From Rhizobium sp. BK316 (GTDB lineage Bacteria > Pseudomonadota > Alphaproteobacteria > Rhizobiales > Rhizobiaceae): DNA of 64,000 nt. Below are positions 51,763 through 60,319 of the stretch, piece by piece. The position numbers and the translations under genes are program-made. Under the pieces are notes generated by a model. The model searched no databases, was not told the DNA's origin, and saw only the letters and a program-made list of their open reading frames with translations. The stretch lies in the NCBI RefSeq assembly GCF_014193695.1, contig NZ_JACHZR010000006.1:124001-188000 (forward strand), written 5' to 3'. How positions within the stretch are numbered: the first letter of the stretch is position 1; every line of letters starts with the position of its first letter.

Positions 51763-53325
51763 ATGAACAAGCTGGAAAAGAGCGGACAGTTCGACGTGGA
51801 AGCCCTGCGCAAGCAGGTCTCTGATACGGAGACGCGCGGCGACGCCTCTACGCATGCCGCCGGCGAGACGCCTCCCATCAATCCCTATGCCCGTCGGATT
51901 GCCGAGCAATTCCGTGACGGGACCTACTCGCCTGTCATCATCATCGGCCAGTTGCGGCTGCTGGAATTCCTGACGCAGTTCGCCATCGGCCTTGTCACCT
52001 TCTATTTCGCACCCGGCGACGGCAGCGACAGCATCGCGATGCGGGCCGTCATCGCGGCTGTCGTTTCAGCATTGACCGTCGTGGCGCTTCAACTTGCCGA
52101 TACCTATTCCATTCCGGCTCTCAGATCCCGCGTGCGGTATCTGCCGCGTACCTTCGCGGCATTCGCCATAGTCTTCGTGCTGACAACAGGCAGCTTCTCG
52201 CTCTTGCGCGGTCTCAGCGCAGCGACTGCGGAATCCTACGGTATCTGGTTTATTGCCGGTGCGCTCTTCCTGGTTATCGAGCGCTTCCTCGTGGCGCAGG
52301 GCGTGCGCAGTTGGGCGCGCAACGGCATCATGGAGCGCCGCGCCGTCATCGTCGGTGGCGGCGAACCGGCCAAGGAACTGATCCGCATGCTGGAGCAGCA
52401 GGCGGATAACGACATCCGTATCTGCGGCATCTTCGACGACCGCGGCGAGAAGCGCTCGCCGATCATGGTCGCAGGCTATCCGAAGCTCGGCACGGTGAGC
52501 GAGCTCGTGGAATTCGTGCGGATGACGCGCATCGACATGCTGATCATCGCGCTGCCGCTGTCTGCTGAAGCGCGCATCTTCGAGCTTTTGAAAAAGCTCT
52601 GGGTGCTGCCGGTCGACATCCGCCTTGCCGCACACGCCAATCGCGTGCGTTTCCGGCCTCGCGCCTATTCGCACGTCGGCGCGGTGCCGATGCTCGACAT
52701 TTTCAAGAAGCCGATCCGCGACTGGGATTCCGTTGCCAAGCGCGCATTCGATATCTTCTTCGCCATCATCGCGCTCTGCCTGCTCTGGCCTGTCATGCTG
52801 GCGACAGCGATCGCCGTGAAGGCGACTTCGGAAGGGCCGGTCTTCTTCATGCAGAAGCGCCATGGCTTCAACAACGAGATCATCAACGTCTTCAAGTTCC
52901 GCTCCATGTACGCCAGCATGGGCGATCCGACGGCAAGGGCTGCCGTCACCAAGGGCGATCCCCGTGTCACCCCTGTCGGCCGCTTCATCCGCAAGTCCTC
53001 GATCGATGAGCTGCCGCAGCTCTTCAACGTGCTGAAGGGCGAACTTTCGCTGGTCGGCCCGCGTCCGCACGCCGTGCTCGCGCAGGCGCGCGAGCGCGCT
53101 TTCGCCGATATCGTCGACGGTTATTTCGCCCGCCACCGCGTCAAGCCCGGTGTCACCGGCTGGGCGCAGATCAACGGCTGGCGCGGCGAAGTGGACAATG
53201 AAGAGAAGATCAAGTTCCGCACGGCCTACGATCTCTATTATATCGAGAACTGGTCGCTCTGGTTCGATCTCAAGATCCTGTTCCTGACACCGATCCGGCT
53301 GCTCAACACGGAAAACGCCTATTGA
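51763..53325 (+). CDS. Polyprenyl-phosphate hexose-1-phosphate transferase (WcaJ/WbaP-like)
   Basis: A 520-residue initiating enzyme that loads the first sugar-1-phosphate onto undecaprenyl phosphate. It has four N-terminal helices (~60-180), a CoA-binding-like middle domain (VIVGGGEPAKELIRML), and the C-terminal PHPT catalytic domain: KRAFDIFFAIIALCLLWPVM, FKFRSMY, RFIRKSSIDELPQLFNVLKG, SLVGPRPH and KPGVTGWAQINGWRGE. The start is ATG 51763. The catalytic Asp-Glu pair in SIDELPQ is present. Probable sugar is glucose, galactose or a related hexose. Confidence 0.94.
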   Translation: MNKLEKSGQFDVEALRKQVSDTETRGDASTHAAGETPPINPYARRIAEQFRDGTYSPVIIIGQLRLLEFLTQFAIGLVTFYFAPGDGSDSIAMRAVIAAVVSALTVVALQLADTYSIPALRSRVRYLPRTFAAFAIVFVLTTGSFSLLRGLSAATAESYGIWFIAGALFLVIERFLVAQGVRSWARNGIMERRAVIVGGGEPAKELIRMLEQQADNDIRICGIFDDRGEKRSPIMVAGYPKLGTVSELVEFVRMTRIDMLIIALPLSAEARIFELLKKLWVLPVDIRLAAHANRVRFRPRAYSHVGAVPMLDIFKKPIRDWDSVAKRAFDIFFAIIALCLLWPVMLATAIAVKATSEGPVFFMQKRHGFNNEIINVFKFRSMYASMGDPTARAAVTKGDPRVTPVGRFIRKSSIDELPQLFNVLKGELSLVGPRPHAVLAQARERAFADIVDGYFARHRVKPGVTGWAQINGWRGEVDNEEKIKFRTAYDLYYIENWSLWFDLKILFLTPIRLLNTENAY

Positions 53326-54596
53326 GCGCGATCGACGCCTCCCATGTGCGCGTGGCCCAGCCGCAACGGCTGACGCTGCGCCTCATCGGCTCGGCGGCGG
53401 TCGCTTTCGGGGTCTTTCTTTCCGGCTTCGTCATCGACGAGCCGGCGCCTTATGAACTGTGGATGGCAGGGCTGATCGGCCTCTGGTTCATCCTCGGCCT
53501 GAAGATATCCCGCACCACCGCACCGCTGCTGGCGCTGCTTCTGACCTTCAATATCGGCGGCATGCTGTCGCTCACCCAGATGCGGGACCTGGCGACCGGC
53601 CCGATGTATATTGCCGTTTCCACCTTCCTGGCACTGACATCCATCTTCTACGCCGCGATCATCGAGGACAGCCACAAGCGGCTGCCGCTGATCTTCAATG
53701 CCTGGAGCTTTGCGGCGGTCATCACGTCCCTGCTCGGCATCCTCGGCTATTTCCACGCCTTTCCGGGCTTGGAAGTCTTCACGCTTTACGACCGCGCCAA
53801 GGGCGCCTTCCAGGACCCGAATGTCTTCGGCCCTTTCCTCGTGCCGCCGGGGCTTTACCTCGTCCACGGCATTCTCGCCGGAAATCTCAAGACGTTACCG
53901 ATCAAAGCGGGAGCGCTGCTCATCCTGGCGCTCGGCATCTTCCTCTCCTTCTCGCGTGCAGCCTGGGGCCTTTTCGCCTTTGTCGTGATCGTGCTGATTT
54001 TCGTGATGTTGCTGAAAGAACGCAGTGGCGCCTTCCGGCTGCGTGTGCTGATCCTGTCGCTCGGCGCGATCATCCTGATGGTGGCCTCGCTGCTGGTCGC
54101 GCTGCAGGTTCCCAAGGTCAGCGAGCTTTTCTCCGCCCGCGCCCAGCTCGTGCAGCAATATGACGGTGAACACCTCGGCCGTTTCGATCGCCATCGCATC
54201 GGCTTCCAGATGATGATGGAACGGCCGCTCGGCATAGGACCGCTGGTCTTCGGCACCATGTTTCCGGAAGACGAACACAATATCTGGCTGAAATCGCTGA
54301 CCACCTATGGCTGGCTGGGCTTCGTCAGCTATGTCGGCATGCTGTGCTGGACGCTTTATCTCGGCTTCCGCAACATATTGCTCGACCGGCCGTGGCAGCC
54401 TTTTCTCATGGTCGCGTGGATTTCCGTTCTCGGCCATGCGGCGATCGGCAACGTGATCGATATCGACCACTGGCGACACGTCTACCTGTTGTTCGGCATC
54501 GTCTGGGGTTGTGCTGCGCTGGAAGTTCGCCACAAGCGCTCGAGCCGCTCACAGACACTTGAGAAGTTCGGCAAAAGCGCTAAATTTCCGGCATGA
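53322..54596 (+). CDS. O-antigen ligase/polymerase-like membrane protein (Wzy-type)
   Basis: A 424-residue membrane protein with about ten helices. The large periplasmic loop contains FQDPNVFGPFLVPP upstream and RFDRHRIGFQMMMERPLGIGPLVFG followed by EDEHNIWLKSLTTYGW, the Wzy_C-type pattern. It probably polymerises the lipid-linked repeat units. The start is TTG 53322, overlapping the previous stop (TTGA), with GGAAAA upstream; a GTG at 53346 is possible. It overlaps the next gene by 4 bases. Confidence 0.88.
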   Translation: MSAIDASHVRVAQPQRLTLRLIGSAAVAFGVFLSGFVIDEPAPYELWMAGLIGLWFILGLKISRTTAPLLALLLTFNIGGMLSLTQMRDLATGPMYIAVSTFLALTSIFYAAIIEDSHKRLPLIFNAWSFAAVITSLLGILGYFHAFPGLEVFTLYDRAKGAFQDPNVFGPFLVPPGLYLVHGILAGNLKTLPIKAGALLILALGIFLSFSRAAWGLFAFVVIVLIFVMLLKERSGAFRLRVLILSLGAIILMVASLLVALQVPKVSELFSARAQLVQQYDGEHLGRFDRHRIGFQMMMERPLGIGPLVFGTMFPEDEHNIWLKSLTTYGWLGFVSYVGMLCWTLYLGFRNILLDRPWQPFLMVAWISVLGHAAIGNVIDIDHWRHVYLLFGIVWGCAALEVRHKRSSRSQTLEKFGKSAKFPA

Positions 54597-54886
54597 TTAC
54601 AGGGACACAGATACGCGGCGCACGCGCCATGATCGGCATGAGCATCGAGGATCTCGCAGCTCATGCAGGACACTCCGTCGAAACAGTCCAGGCGCTGGAA
54701 AACGGCGAATGGGTGGGTGAGACGCGCGCCGCGATCGACGTGCGCAACACGCTGGAAGCCCACGGCATCATCTTCATCGCCAGCGGCAACCAGGATGAAG
54801 GCGGCCCTGGCATACGCCTGCGCGCCCGCAGCTCCAACGATGACGGCATCAGGCCGGAAAACCTCAACGCTGCCAACGACGATTGA
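54593..54886 (+). CDS. Helix-turn-helix DNA-binding protein (XRE-like)
   Basis: A 97-residue protein whose ATG overlaps the polymerase stop (ATGA). The first ~60 residues form an XRE-type HTH: IRGARAMIGMSIEDLAAHAG, VETVQALENGEW, followed by a segment typical of small rhizobial HTH proteins (NTLEAHGIIFIASG). The tail is acidic and disordered. It is the last gene of the polysaccharide operon and may regulate it; that is inference from position. Confidence 0.88.
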   Translation: MITGTQIRGARAMIGMSIEDLAAHAGHSVETVQALENGEWVGETRAAIDVRNTLEAHGIIFIASGNQDEGGPGIRLRARSSNDDGIRPENLNAANDD

Positions 54887-54995
54887 CGGAACCAGGCGCC
54901 GTCTCAGACGTCATATCTTCCACGAAGCGAGCAAACCCGAAGGCATCGAGATGAGCATCGGCAAGAACAGTGTCTCGATCGAGCAGACCTGAGCT

Positions 54996-55208
54996 TTAGA
55001 GATAGGTCTTGGCCAGAATGGTCAACTTGCCGCTGTCCTTCACGCCCTGCCTGTAAAGCTGGATGAGGGCTGCACCGATCCGGTCGGCTTCCGGCGTGCG
55101 GGGAGTGATGCCGCTGTCATCGCAAACCTGGCTCAAAACCCGCGACAGCAGGTCGATATCTTCCGAGAAGAGCGGTAAATCCTGGGGGTGAACTGACGAT
55201 TTCAACAT
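54996..55208 (-). CDS. Conserved small protein of unknown function
   Basis: A 70-residue ORF, MLKSSVHPQDLPLFSEDIDL to LTILAKTYL, starting at ATG 55208. It is hydrophilic and helical with no signal peptide. Composition and codon use look like real coding sequence. The sequence DDSGITPRTPEADRIGAALIQLY resembles small rhizobial proteins of unknown role. No family name can be given. Confidence 0.7.
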   Translation of the reverse strand: MLKSSVHPQDLPLFSEDIDLLSRVLSQVCDDSGITPRTPEADRIGAALIQLYRQGVKDSGKLTILAKTYL

Positions 55209-55635
55209 CGCGCCACATTTCCCTTAGAGGGCACAACGCATCGTCATGTTGCGCAGCCGACGCCCTCCCTGTCAGCCTCTTTCTCATTATGCGCGTAGCC
55301 CGAAATTTTAGCAACCGCGCAATTAAATCGTCGGGAACAATCTCGTGCCTCGTGCGTTATGGTCCGTTTGGAATGCATATGGAATGAGGAGCCGTGAACG
55401 AAAACGCTTCCGTTTGCCCGTGAGTGTCAAATCTCCAAGCAACGGTTTCATTGTCGCAATCGCCTGGGAAGCCTTCGAATATCTCAAACGCTGACTGGCC
55501 AAGCGGCCGCGAGTACCACATAGCGCTCCAGCACTGCCTCTATGTGGTGGACCGGCTGAAAAGCGCAGCACAGACCTCCCTTCGTGGAGGCTGCCGGAAG
55601 CGCTGAACTATTGGTGTAAGAATTGAAGATTCGGC
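55209..55635. other. Intergenic stretch without a recognised gene
   Basis: 427 bases. A 24-codon GTG-initiated frame at about 55421-55495 (begins MSVKSPSNGFIVAIAWEA) has no clear ribosome site and is not called. No tRNA or terminator is recognised. Confidence 0.5.
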
Positions 55636-55857
55636 TCAGAATTTCAGCCGGCCGCTCGCTGCATAGAGCTGCAACTGGTTAAAGCCTTCGACGATCGCCT
55701 TGGCGCCGACCTCGGCCACATATTCTCCGGCAAGCTCCGCAAGCGCAAGGGCAACATCCCCTTCCGGCCAGCCGGCTTTCACGGCCTCCTCGGAGAGGGC
55801 CTTAAACGCAGCGGCAAGGGTCTGCCGGCAATCCTGCCTGTTACTGTCGATCGTCAT
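55636..55857 (-). CDS. Small protein of unknown function
   Basis: A 73-residue helical protein, MTIDSNRQDCRQTLAAAFKA, rich in Ala and Glu, ending YAASGRLKF. ATG at 55857. Coding bias is good and there is no signal peptide. Function unknown; similar small proteins occur alone in rhizobial chromosomes, as far as I know. Confidence 0.65.
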   Translation of the reverse strand: MTIDSNRQDCRQTLAAAFKALSEEAVKAGWPEGDVALALAELAGEYVAEVGAKAIVEGFNQLQLYAASGRLKF

Positions 55858-56380
55858 ACGCCCGAAACTACGCTTCCTACGATTTCCCTTGCTTACACGT
55901 TCAGCAACAAAATTGCGAATAAATTTCAGTTTCAGACGTCAAAAATTGGAAATGTCGCAGACGCTTGGCTTCAGCCAAAGGTAGACTTCACTGAATATAT
56001 AATAAATCTCCTTCATTAAGCAGGAATATTGAGTCAAAATATTAAGGAAATATTTTACCTGAAATTTATCAGCTTAGAAACTGCAACCGGAAATCTACAT
56101 TATTTCGGCAAGATGCCGTCTCCAGCTTAACGCCACATTGCTCACCAGCGAAAGAATTTCCATGCCGCCTCGGCGTATGCAAGGACTTTTGACGCTTTGC
56201 GCAGACTTTTTTCGGCAGTCATCAGCCGGTTTTGAGGATTCCAGGCAGCACCGGAGAGGCAGAGTAAAAGCTGCCCGGCAGACATTCCATTGAACAAGTT
56301 CCGTTTTATGATCGCGGCGGCATTTTTCCCTTGCGTCCAAAAACCGAAAAGTCTAACAGGAGCAAGCCGTTTCGGCAGGT
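55858..56380. other. AT-rich region upstream of tRNA-Pro, no gene called
   Basis: About 520 bases, with 55900-56100 much richer in A/T than the surroundings. A minus-strand frame near 56142-56283 (MSAGQLLLCLSG...) has only a weak start and is not called. The promoter of tRNA-Pro must lie at the right end. Confidence 0.45.
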
Positions 56381-56457
<77 letters not shown>

Positions 56458-56690
56458 TTTAATCCCTTGAAATCTCAGTCTAAAACAGCCGGTTGACTTC
56501 GCGTCCAACCGGACGGCGGAGCGCAACGCGAATAGCGTCCGGTTTTGAGCGATCAGTCCCGGAAATTCCCAGACATCGCCTCCTGCGTCTGACCACGATC
56601 CTGTGGCGTGAAGCCGATCGCTCTTCATCCTTGCTCCGCCGAATGACACGTCGCTCTCCGGCGTGAGGGCGCGACGAGCCAGCGAATGCC

Positions 56691-57008
56691 TCAGTGAATG
56701 GTGTGGGGTAAGCCGTCCCAGGAGGACGTCAGGTCTTCGAGCAGGACGAGGAGTTTTTCGAATTCGGCAAGCACGGAACGGAATTCCTCGTTGTCCAACA
56801 AGGCGATCTGCGGAGTCTTGGTCGAAAGGGATGCGATCAATCGTTCGATCCACGTGCGTCGGTCCGCAGGCACGTGTCCGAGAATATCGTCCCGGTATTC
56901 CTGGAGATAGCTGTGGATGCGCGCCACGATTACACGGCGGTCGGTCGCCCCAAGCGTGGCAAGATTGCTTCGAGCCGTCTGCAGTTCCGCGATGATCGAT
57001 ATCTGCAT
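56691..57008 (-). CDS. Hypothetical protein
   Basis: A 105-residue hydrophilic protein starting at ATG 57008, right after a strong GGGGAGAGAG ribosome site. Helical, with VIVARIHSYLQEYRDDILGHVPADRRTWIERLIASL in pieces suggesting a coiled or helical bundle. No known family is recognised. It stands alone between tRNA-Pro and a small exported protein. Confidence 0.7.
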   Translation of the reverse strand: MQISIIAELQTARSNLATLGATDRRVIVARIHSYLQEYRDDILGHVPADRRTWIERLIASLSTKTPQIALLDNEEFRSVLAEFEKLLVLLEDLTSSWDGLPHTIH

Positions 57009-57173
57009 CTCTCTCCCCTTGGTTCGTCACCACTCCTACGCGGCCGAATACCACGATCACGGAGCTTTCGACATGGACCAGGTCTTACGAAATCGAGGGG
57101 CGTGGTTTGGTTGCCATTCTTACACTGCCGAGGGTCGACCGGAAGATCCCGGTCGAAGAGCAAAACGAGGTGC

Positions 57174-57416
57174 TTAGCGCGATTCATCCGTCCATATGCG
57201 GCGCTGGCCGCGATAGATATATTGTCCGGAGCCCTGGCGCGTATTGTCGCGATAATAGTCACGGCGGTTGCGGTTGCGGTCGTCGCCGGCGCAGCGCTCC
57301 GGAAAACGGCGGCAATCCTCGCGGTTTTGGCGGTCGACGCGCGGATTCGTCGGATCGACAGCCATTGCATTACTGGCAAGCATTGCTAAAGCTAAGGTAA
57401 GAACGACCCTGATCAT
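57174..57416 (-). CDS. Small exported Arg-rich protein
   Basis: An 80-residue protein with a signal peptide, MIRVVLTLALAMLASNAMA, then a basic, Asp/Asn/Arg-rich mature part (NRNRRDYYRDN, YIYRGQRRIWTDESR) with two Cys (EDCRRFPERCAGD). It is expected in the periplasm. Function unknown. It is divergent from the next exported protein, with only 46 bases between the starts. Confidence 0.75.
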   Translation of the reverse strand: MIRVVLTLALAMLASNAMAVDPTNPRVDRQNREDCRRFPERCAGDDRNRNRRDYYRDNTRQGSGQYIYRGQRRIWTDESR

Positions 57417-57462
57417 TTCACTCTCTTCAATCTGCCGCAGACCATTGCCTGGAGTTTACCAC

Positions 57463-57774
57463 ATGCTGCCAAGCCGCTCACTTCTCATCGGCGTGATCGT
57501 AACGCTGGCCTCCTCGCATATCGCATTGGCAGAAAACGTCCAGTTCCGGAACGCCAAGGAAAATGAAATCCGACAGCTTCTGAACGGCGCCAGCGACCTG
57601 CGGAAGGCCTCGAACGGCTATGAATACCGCCAAGGCAATAAGAACGGCTACAAGATTTCAGACGGTCAGATCTGCGTTCTTTTTCCCAACAAGCAGACCG
57701 ACTGCGTCTCGATCAAGACGGATGGCAAGGTGCTGCAGATGATCGACAACAAGGGCAATCGCGTCAAGCTCTGA
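57463..57774 (+). CDS. Small exported protein
   Basis: A 103-residue protein starting at ATG 57463 with GGAG upstream. The signal peptide is MLPSRSLLIGVIVTLASSHIALA, and the mature part contains LRKASNGYEYRQGNKNGYKI, ICVLFPNKQTDCV (two Cys, possible disulfide) and MIDNKGNRVKL. Short beta-rich exported protein; role unknown. It shares the intergenic space with the exported protein on the minus strand. Confidence 0.85.
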   Translation: MLPSRSLLIGVIVTLASSHIALAENVQFRNAKENEIRQLLNGASDLRKASNGYEYRQGNKNGYKISDGQICVLFPNKQTDCVSIKTDGKVLQMIDNKGNRVKL

Positions 57775-57815
57775 GCCCGGCGTGGGCTACAAATTCTGAA
57801 ACCCTTCGGCCGCCA

Positions 57816-58484
57816 TCACAGCGCGGACAATGCGAGCTTGCCGTCCGCCGTCATGCGCGGCTGCCAAGAGGCATAGTTGTAAATCGTGAAGTGCGGCGTC
57901 TCGAAGGGCGTCGCATGGGTTTCAGCGATGACGGTGACATCTGCGCCGGCGGCCTCGCCGGCGAGAATGCCGGCAACCGCGTCCTCGAAGACCAGGCAGC
58001 GGGCGGGATCGACGCCGAGACGGCTTGCGCCAAGCAGATAACATTCCGGGCTCGGCTTGCCTGCCGATACTTCTTCACCACTGACGATCATTTTCGGCAT
58101 GGGAATGCCCGCTGCCGCCATACGGCGACGGGCGAGTTCGATGGGCGCGGAGGTGACGATGCCCCAGCGATCGGCGGGCAGCGCATTCAGGAAGCGGATG
58201 GAACCCGGAATCTCGATGATACCTTCGAAATCCTCCATCTCCTCCTTCAGAAGGAGCTTGGCTTCGGCGACCGGATCGACGCCGGGAAGACCGAGCTGCC
58301 TGATAGCATCGGATGCACGAACGCCGTGGATGGTCTTGAGCAGGACTTCCGGCTCGAAGCCGTGGCGGACAGCCCACTCGCTCCAGACGCGCTCGACGAC
58401 GGCGATGGAGTTCAGCACCGTGCCGTCCATATCGAAGAGGAAGGCATCGTAGGTCTTGTCGAGAACGCGATGGGAAGCGGACAC
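57816..58484 (-). CDS. HAD-family sugar phosphatase-like hydrolase
   Basis: A 222-residue haloacid-dehalogenase hydrolase of the beta-phosphoglucomutase/2-deoxyglucose-6-phosphatase kind. Motif I is FLFDMDGTVLNS (nucleophile Asp18), motif II IVTSAPIELA, motif III Lys in SAGKPSPECY and motif IV VFEDAVAGILAG. The start is GTG 58484 with AAGGA eight bases upstream. It probably dephosphorylates a small sugar phosphate. Confidence 0.92.
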   Translation of the reverse strand: MSASHRVLDKTYDAFLFDMDGTVLNSIAVVERVWSEWAVRHGFEPEVLLKTIHGVRASDAIRQLGLPGVDPVAEAKLLLKEEMEDFEGIIEIPGSIRFLNALPADRWGIVTSAPIELARRRMAAAGIPMPKMIVSGEEVSAGKPSPECYLLGASRLGVDPARCLVFEDAVAGILAGEAAGADVTVIAETHATPFETPHFTIYNYASWQPRMTADGKLALSAL

Positions 58485-58752
58485 AGGAGGTTCCTTGCGA
58501 AGCGGAGGCTGTCAGGCCTCCGCGACTAACCGAGCGCGGGAGCTGCGTCAACCTCGGCTCGCATGGTTGACCTTGGGATGAGGATGCTCTTGATGTCGGC
58601 CAGTGCGCCGCGTCGGCGGGCAACCATGAAGCATGGCTGGCGTTCTCTCCGATGGCTGGCTCCGCAGCCTTGACGAGCAGCCGGCTTAGGACACATAAGC
58701 CGTGACACCCAGCAAAGGGCCTGGCACGAGCTGCGCAAGGGCGGACGGGACC

Positions 58753-59094
58753 ATGAAAGACATACTCATCGTCGAAGACGATGCGCTGATCGCCATGCTG
58801 CTTGAGGAGATGCTTGTGGATCTCGGCTATCGCGTGACCGCCAGTGTTACGGATCTGGAGCAGGCGCTCGATGCGGCCCAGAACAAGGAATTCGACGCAG
58901 CTATCCTTGATGTATCGCTGGCTGGAAAGAGTTCGCTGCCGGTCGCGAAACTGCTTGAGACACTCGGCAAGCCCTATGTCTTTGCGACGGGATATGGCAG
59001 CGCGCCCGAAGGCAGCAGTTCAAGCTTGCCTGTCCTCAGAAAACCGTTCCAGCTCTCCGATCTCGAAAAAGCGCTCAAGGGCATGCAGACCTGA
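58753..59094 (+). CDS. Single-domain response regulator
   Basis: A 113-residue receiver domain with no output domain. Acidic pair D9-D10, phospho-acceptor D53 in AAILDVSLAGK, T79 in VFATGYG and K97 in VLRKPFQ are all present. The start is ATG 58753 with a GGACGGGACC upstream. No histidine kinase is adjacent, so its partner is unknown; such proteins often act in phosphorelays. Confidence 0.93.
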   Translation: MKDILIVEDDALIAMLLEEMLVDLGYRVTASVTDLEQALDAAQNKEFDAAILDVSLAGKSSLPVAKLLETLGKPYVFATGYGSAPEGSSSSLPVLRKPFQLSDLEKALKGMQT

Positions 59095-59183
59095 AGCGAA
59101 TCGCGATCTTTCTGATTCGCCGGTAACGCCTCAGGTTCCTGCCTCACGCGTGTCGTCACGGCAAAACCGCTGCGCGACGTGCT

Positions 59184-59726
59184 TTAGCGCACCTGATCGA
59201 GCAGGCGCTTGCATTCCAGGAGATCGTAAAGCGCTTCCTGGAGAAGCGCGCGGTCCTCCTTGCCGACACTCGACTTGCCGACCGAGATTTCCGGCTGATC
59301 GTCCTCGCCGCTGACGAAATTGAAGAAGCGGCGCGTAATCGGCGGCTTGGCGCGGCCGACGATCTGGTCCTCTTCCGCCATAGCAACGCGCGGTTCACCT
59401 GCGACAATATCGCCCACGTTGGCCGAGAGTGCCTCGACGCTTGCAAGATCGCCGTGACCAACCGCGACGACAAACTTGTTGCCGTTGGTCTTCAAGAGCT
59501 TCTGCACGCCCTTGATCGTATAACCATGATCATAGAGCAGATGGCGGATGCCTTTCAGGAGATCGACATCCTCCGGCCGGTAATAACGCCGGCCACCGCC
59601 ACGCTTCATCGGCTTTATCTGCGGAAAACGGGTTTCCCAAAAGCGCAGCACATGCTGCGGCAGGTCAAGATCATCAGCAACTTCGCTGATGGTGCGAAAG
59701 GCATCCGGGCTCTTGTCCAACGTCAT
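59184..59726 (-). CDS. MerR-family transcriptional regulator
   Basis: A 180-residue protein with an N-terminal MerR winged helix: TISEVADDLDLPQHVLRFWETRFPQIKPMKRGGGRRYYR, in pieces of the normal length, then LLKGIRHLLYDHGYTIKGVQKLL. The C-terminal part lacks metal-binding Cys and is helical. The start is ATG 59726. The MerR-IHF-fabH-plsX order is conserved in Rhizobiales, to my knowledge, but its target is unknown. Confidence 0.94.
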   Translation of the reverse strand: MTLDKSPDAFRTISEVADDLDLPQHVLRFWETRFPQIKPMKRGGGRRYYRPEDVDLLKGIRHLLYDHGYTIKGVQKLLKTNGNKFVVAVGHGDLASVEALSANVGDIVAGEPRVAMAEEDQIVGRAKPPITRRFFNFVSGEDDQPEISVGKSSVGKEDRALLQEALYDLLECKRLLDQVR

Positions 59727-59874
59727 ACTGCTACGCGACCTCGCGGATCCATCCAAAACGGCGACTCATCATATTTCAACGGTTTGGAGCCGCGAATTCA
59801 AGTCACGTCTTCGCGTTGCGCACAGCCGGAGGAGCGACGCGGCAAAAGTTTCCCTTCAGCGGGAAAAAAGATGA

Positions 59875-60213
59875 TCAGGCAGCCGGGTTTTGCGGCTTGG
59901 TTTTGCCCTTCCGGGCAACATGGGACTTGAGAATGCGCGTCTTGAGCACATTCGAGGCCTTGAAGGTCATGACGCGACGGGGTGAAATCGGAACTTCCTC
60001 GCCGGTCTTCGGGTTGCGGCCGATGCGCTCGTTCTTGTCGCGCACCTGGAAGGTTGCGAAAGAGGAGAGCTTGACGGTCTCGCCGCGTACGATGGCGTTG
60101 CAAATCTCGTCGATGACCGTTTCGACGAGCTCAGCAGATTCCGTCCGGGAGAGACCGACCTTCCGAAAAACGGATTCCGCCAGGTCTGCTCGCGTAACTG
60201 TCTTTCCGGTCAT
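59875..60213 (-). CDS. ihfA: Integration host factor alpha subunit
   Basis: A 112-residue DNA-bending protein of the HU/IHF family: MTGKTVTRADLAESVFRKVG, core FATFQVRDKNERIGRNPKTGEEVPI, and a tail SHVARKGKTKPQNPAA longer than in HU. The start is ATG 60213 with GGGGAAACC upstream. It sits between fabH and the MerR gene. IHF supports nucleoid structure and sigma-54-dependent promoters. Confidence 0.96.
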   Translation of the reverse strand: MTGKTVTRADLAESVFRKVGLSRTESAELVETVIDEICNAIVRGETVKLSSFATFQVRDKNERIGRNPKTGEEVPISPRRVMTFKASNVLKTRILKSHVARKGKTKPQNPAA

Positions 60214-60319
60214 GGTTTCCCCGCCCAATAGAAAATATTTTGTGAAAGTGGACGAAGATTATTTGTCTTGTGCCTCACGGTCAAGCTCTTGTTCGCCGCC
60301 AGTTTTTTAGGATTCGTGC

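Noticed and set aside
58526..58738. 70-codon minus-strand frame between the HAD hydrolase and response regulator
   Set aside because: No ribosome site, poor composition, and no recognisable sequence.
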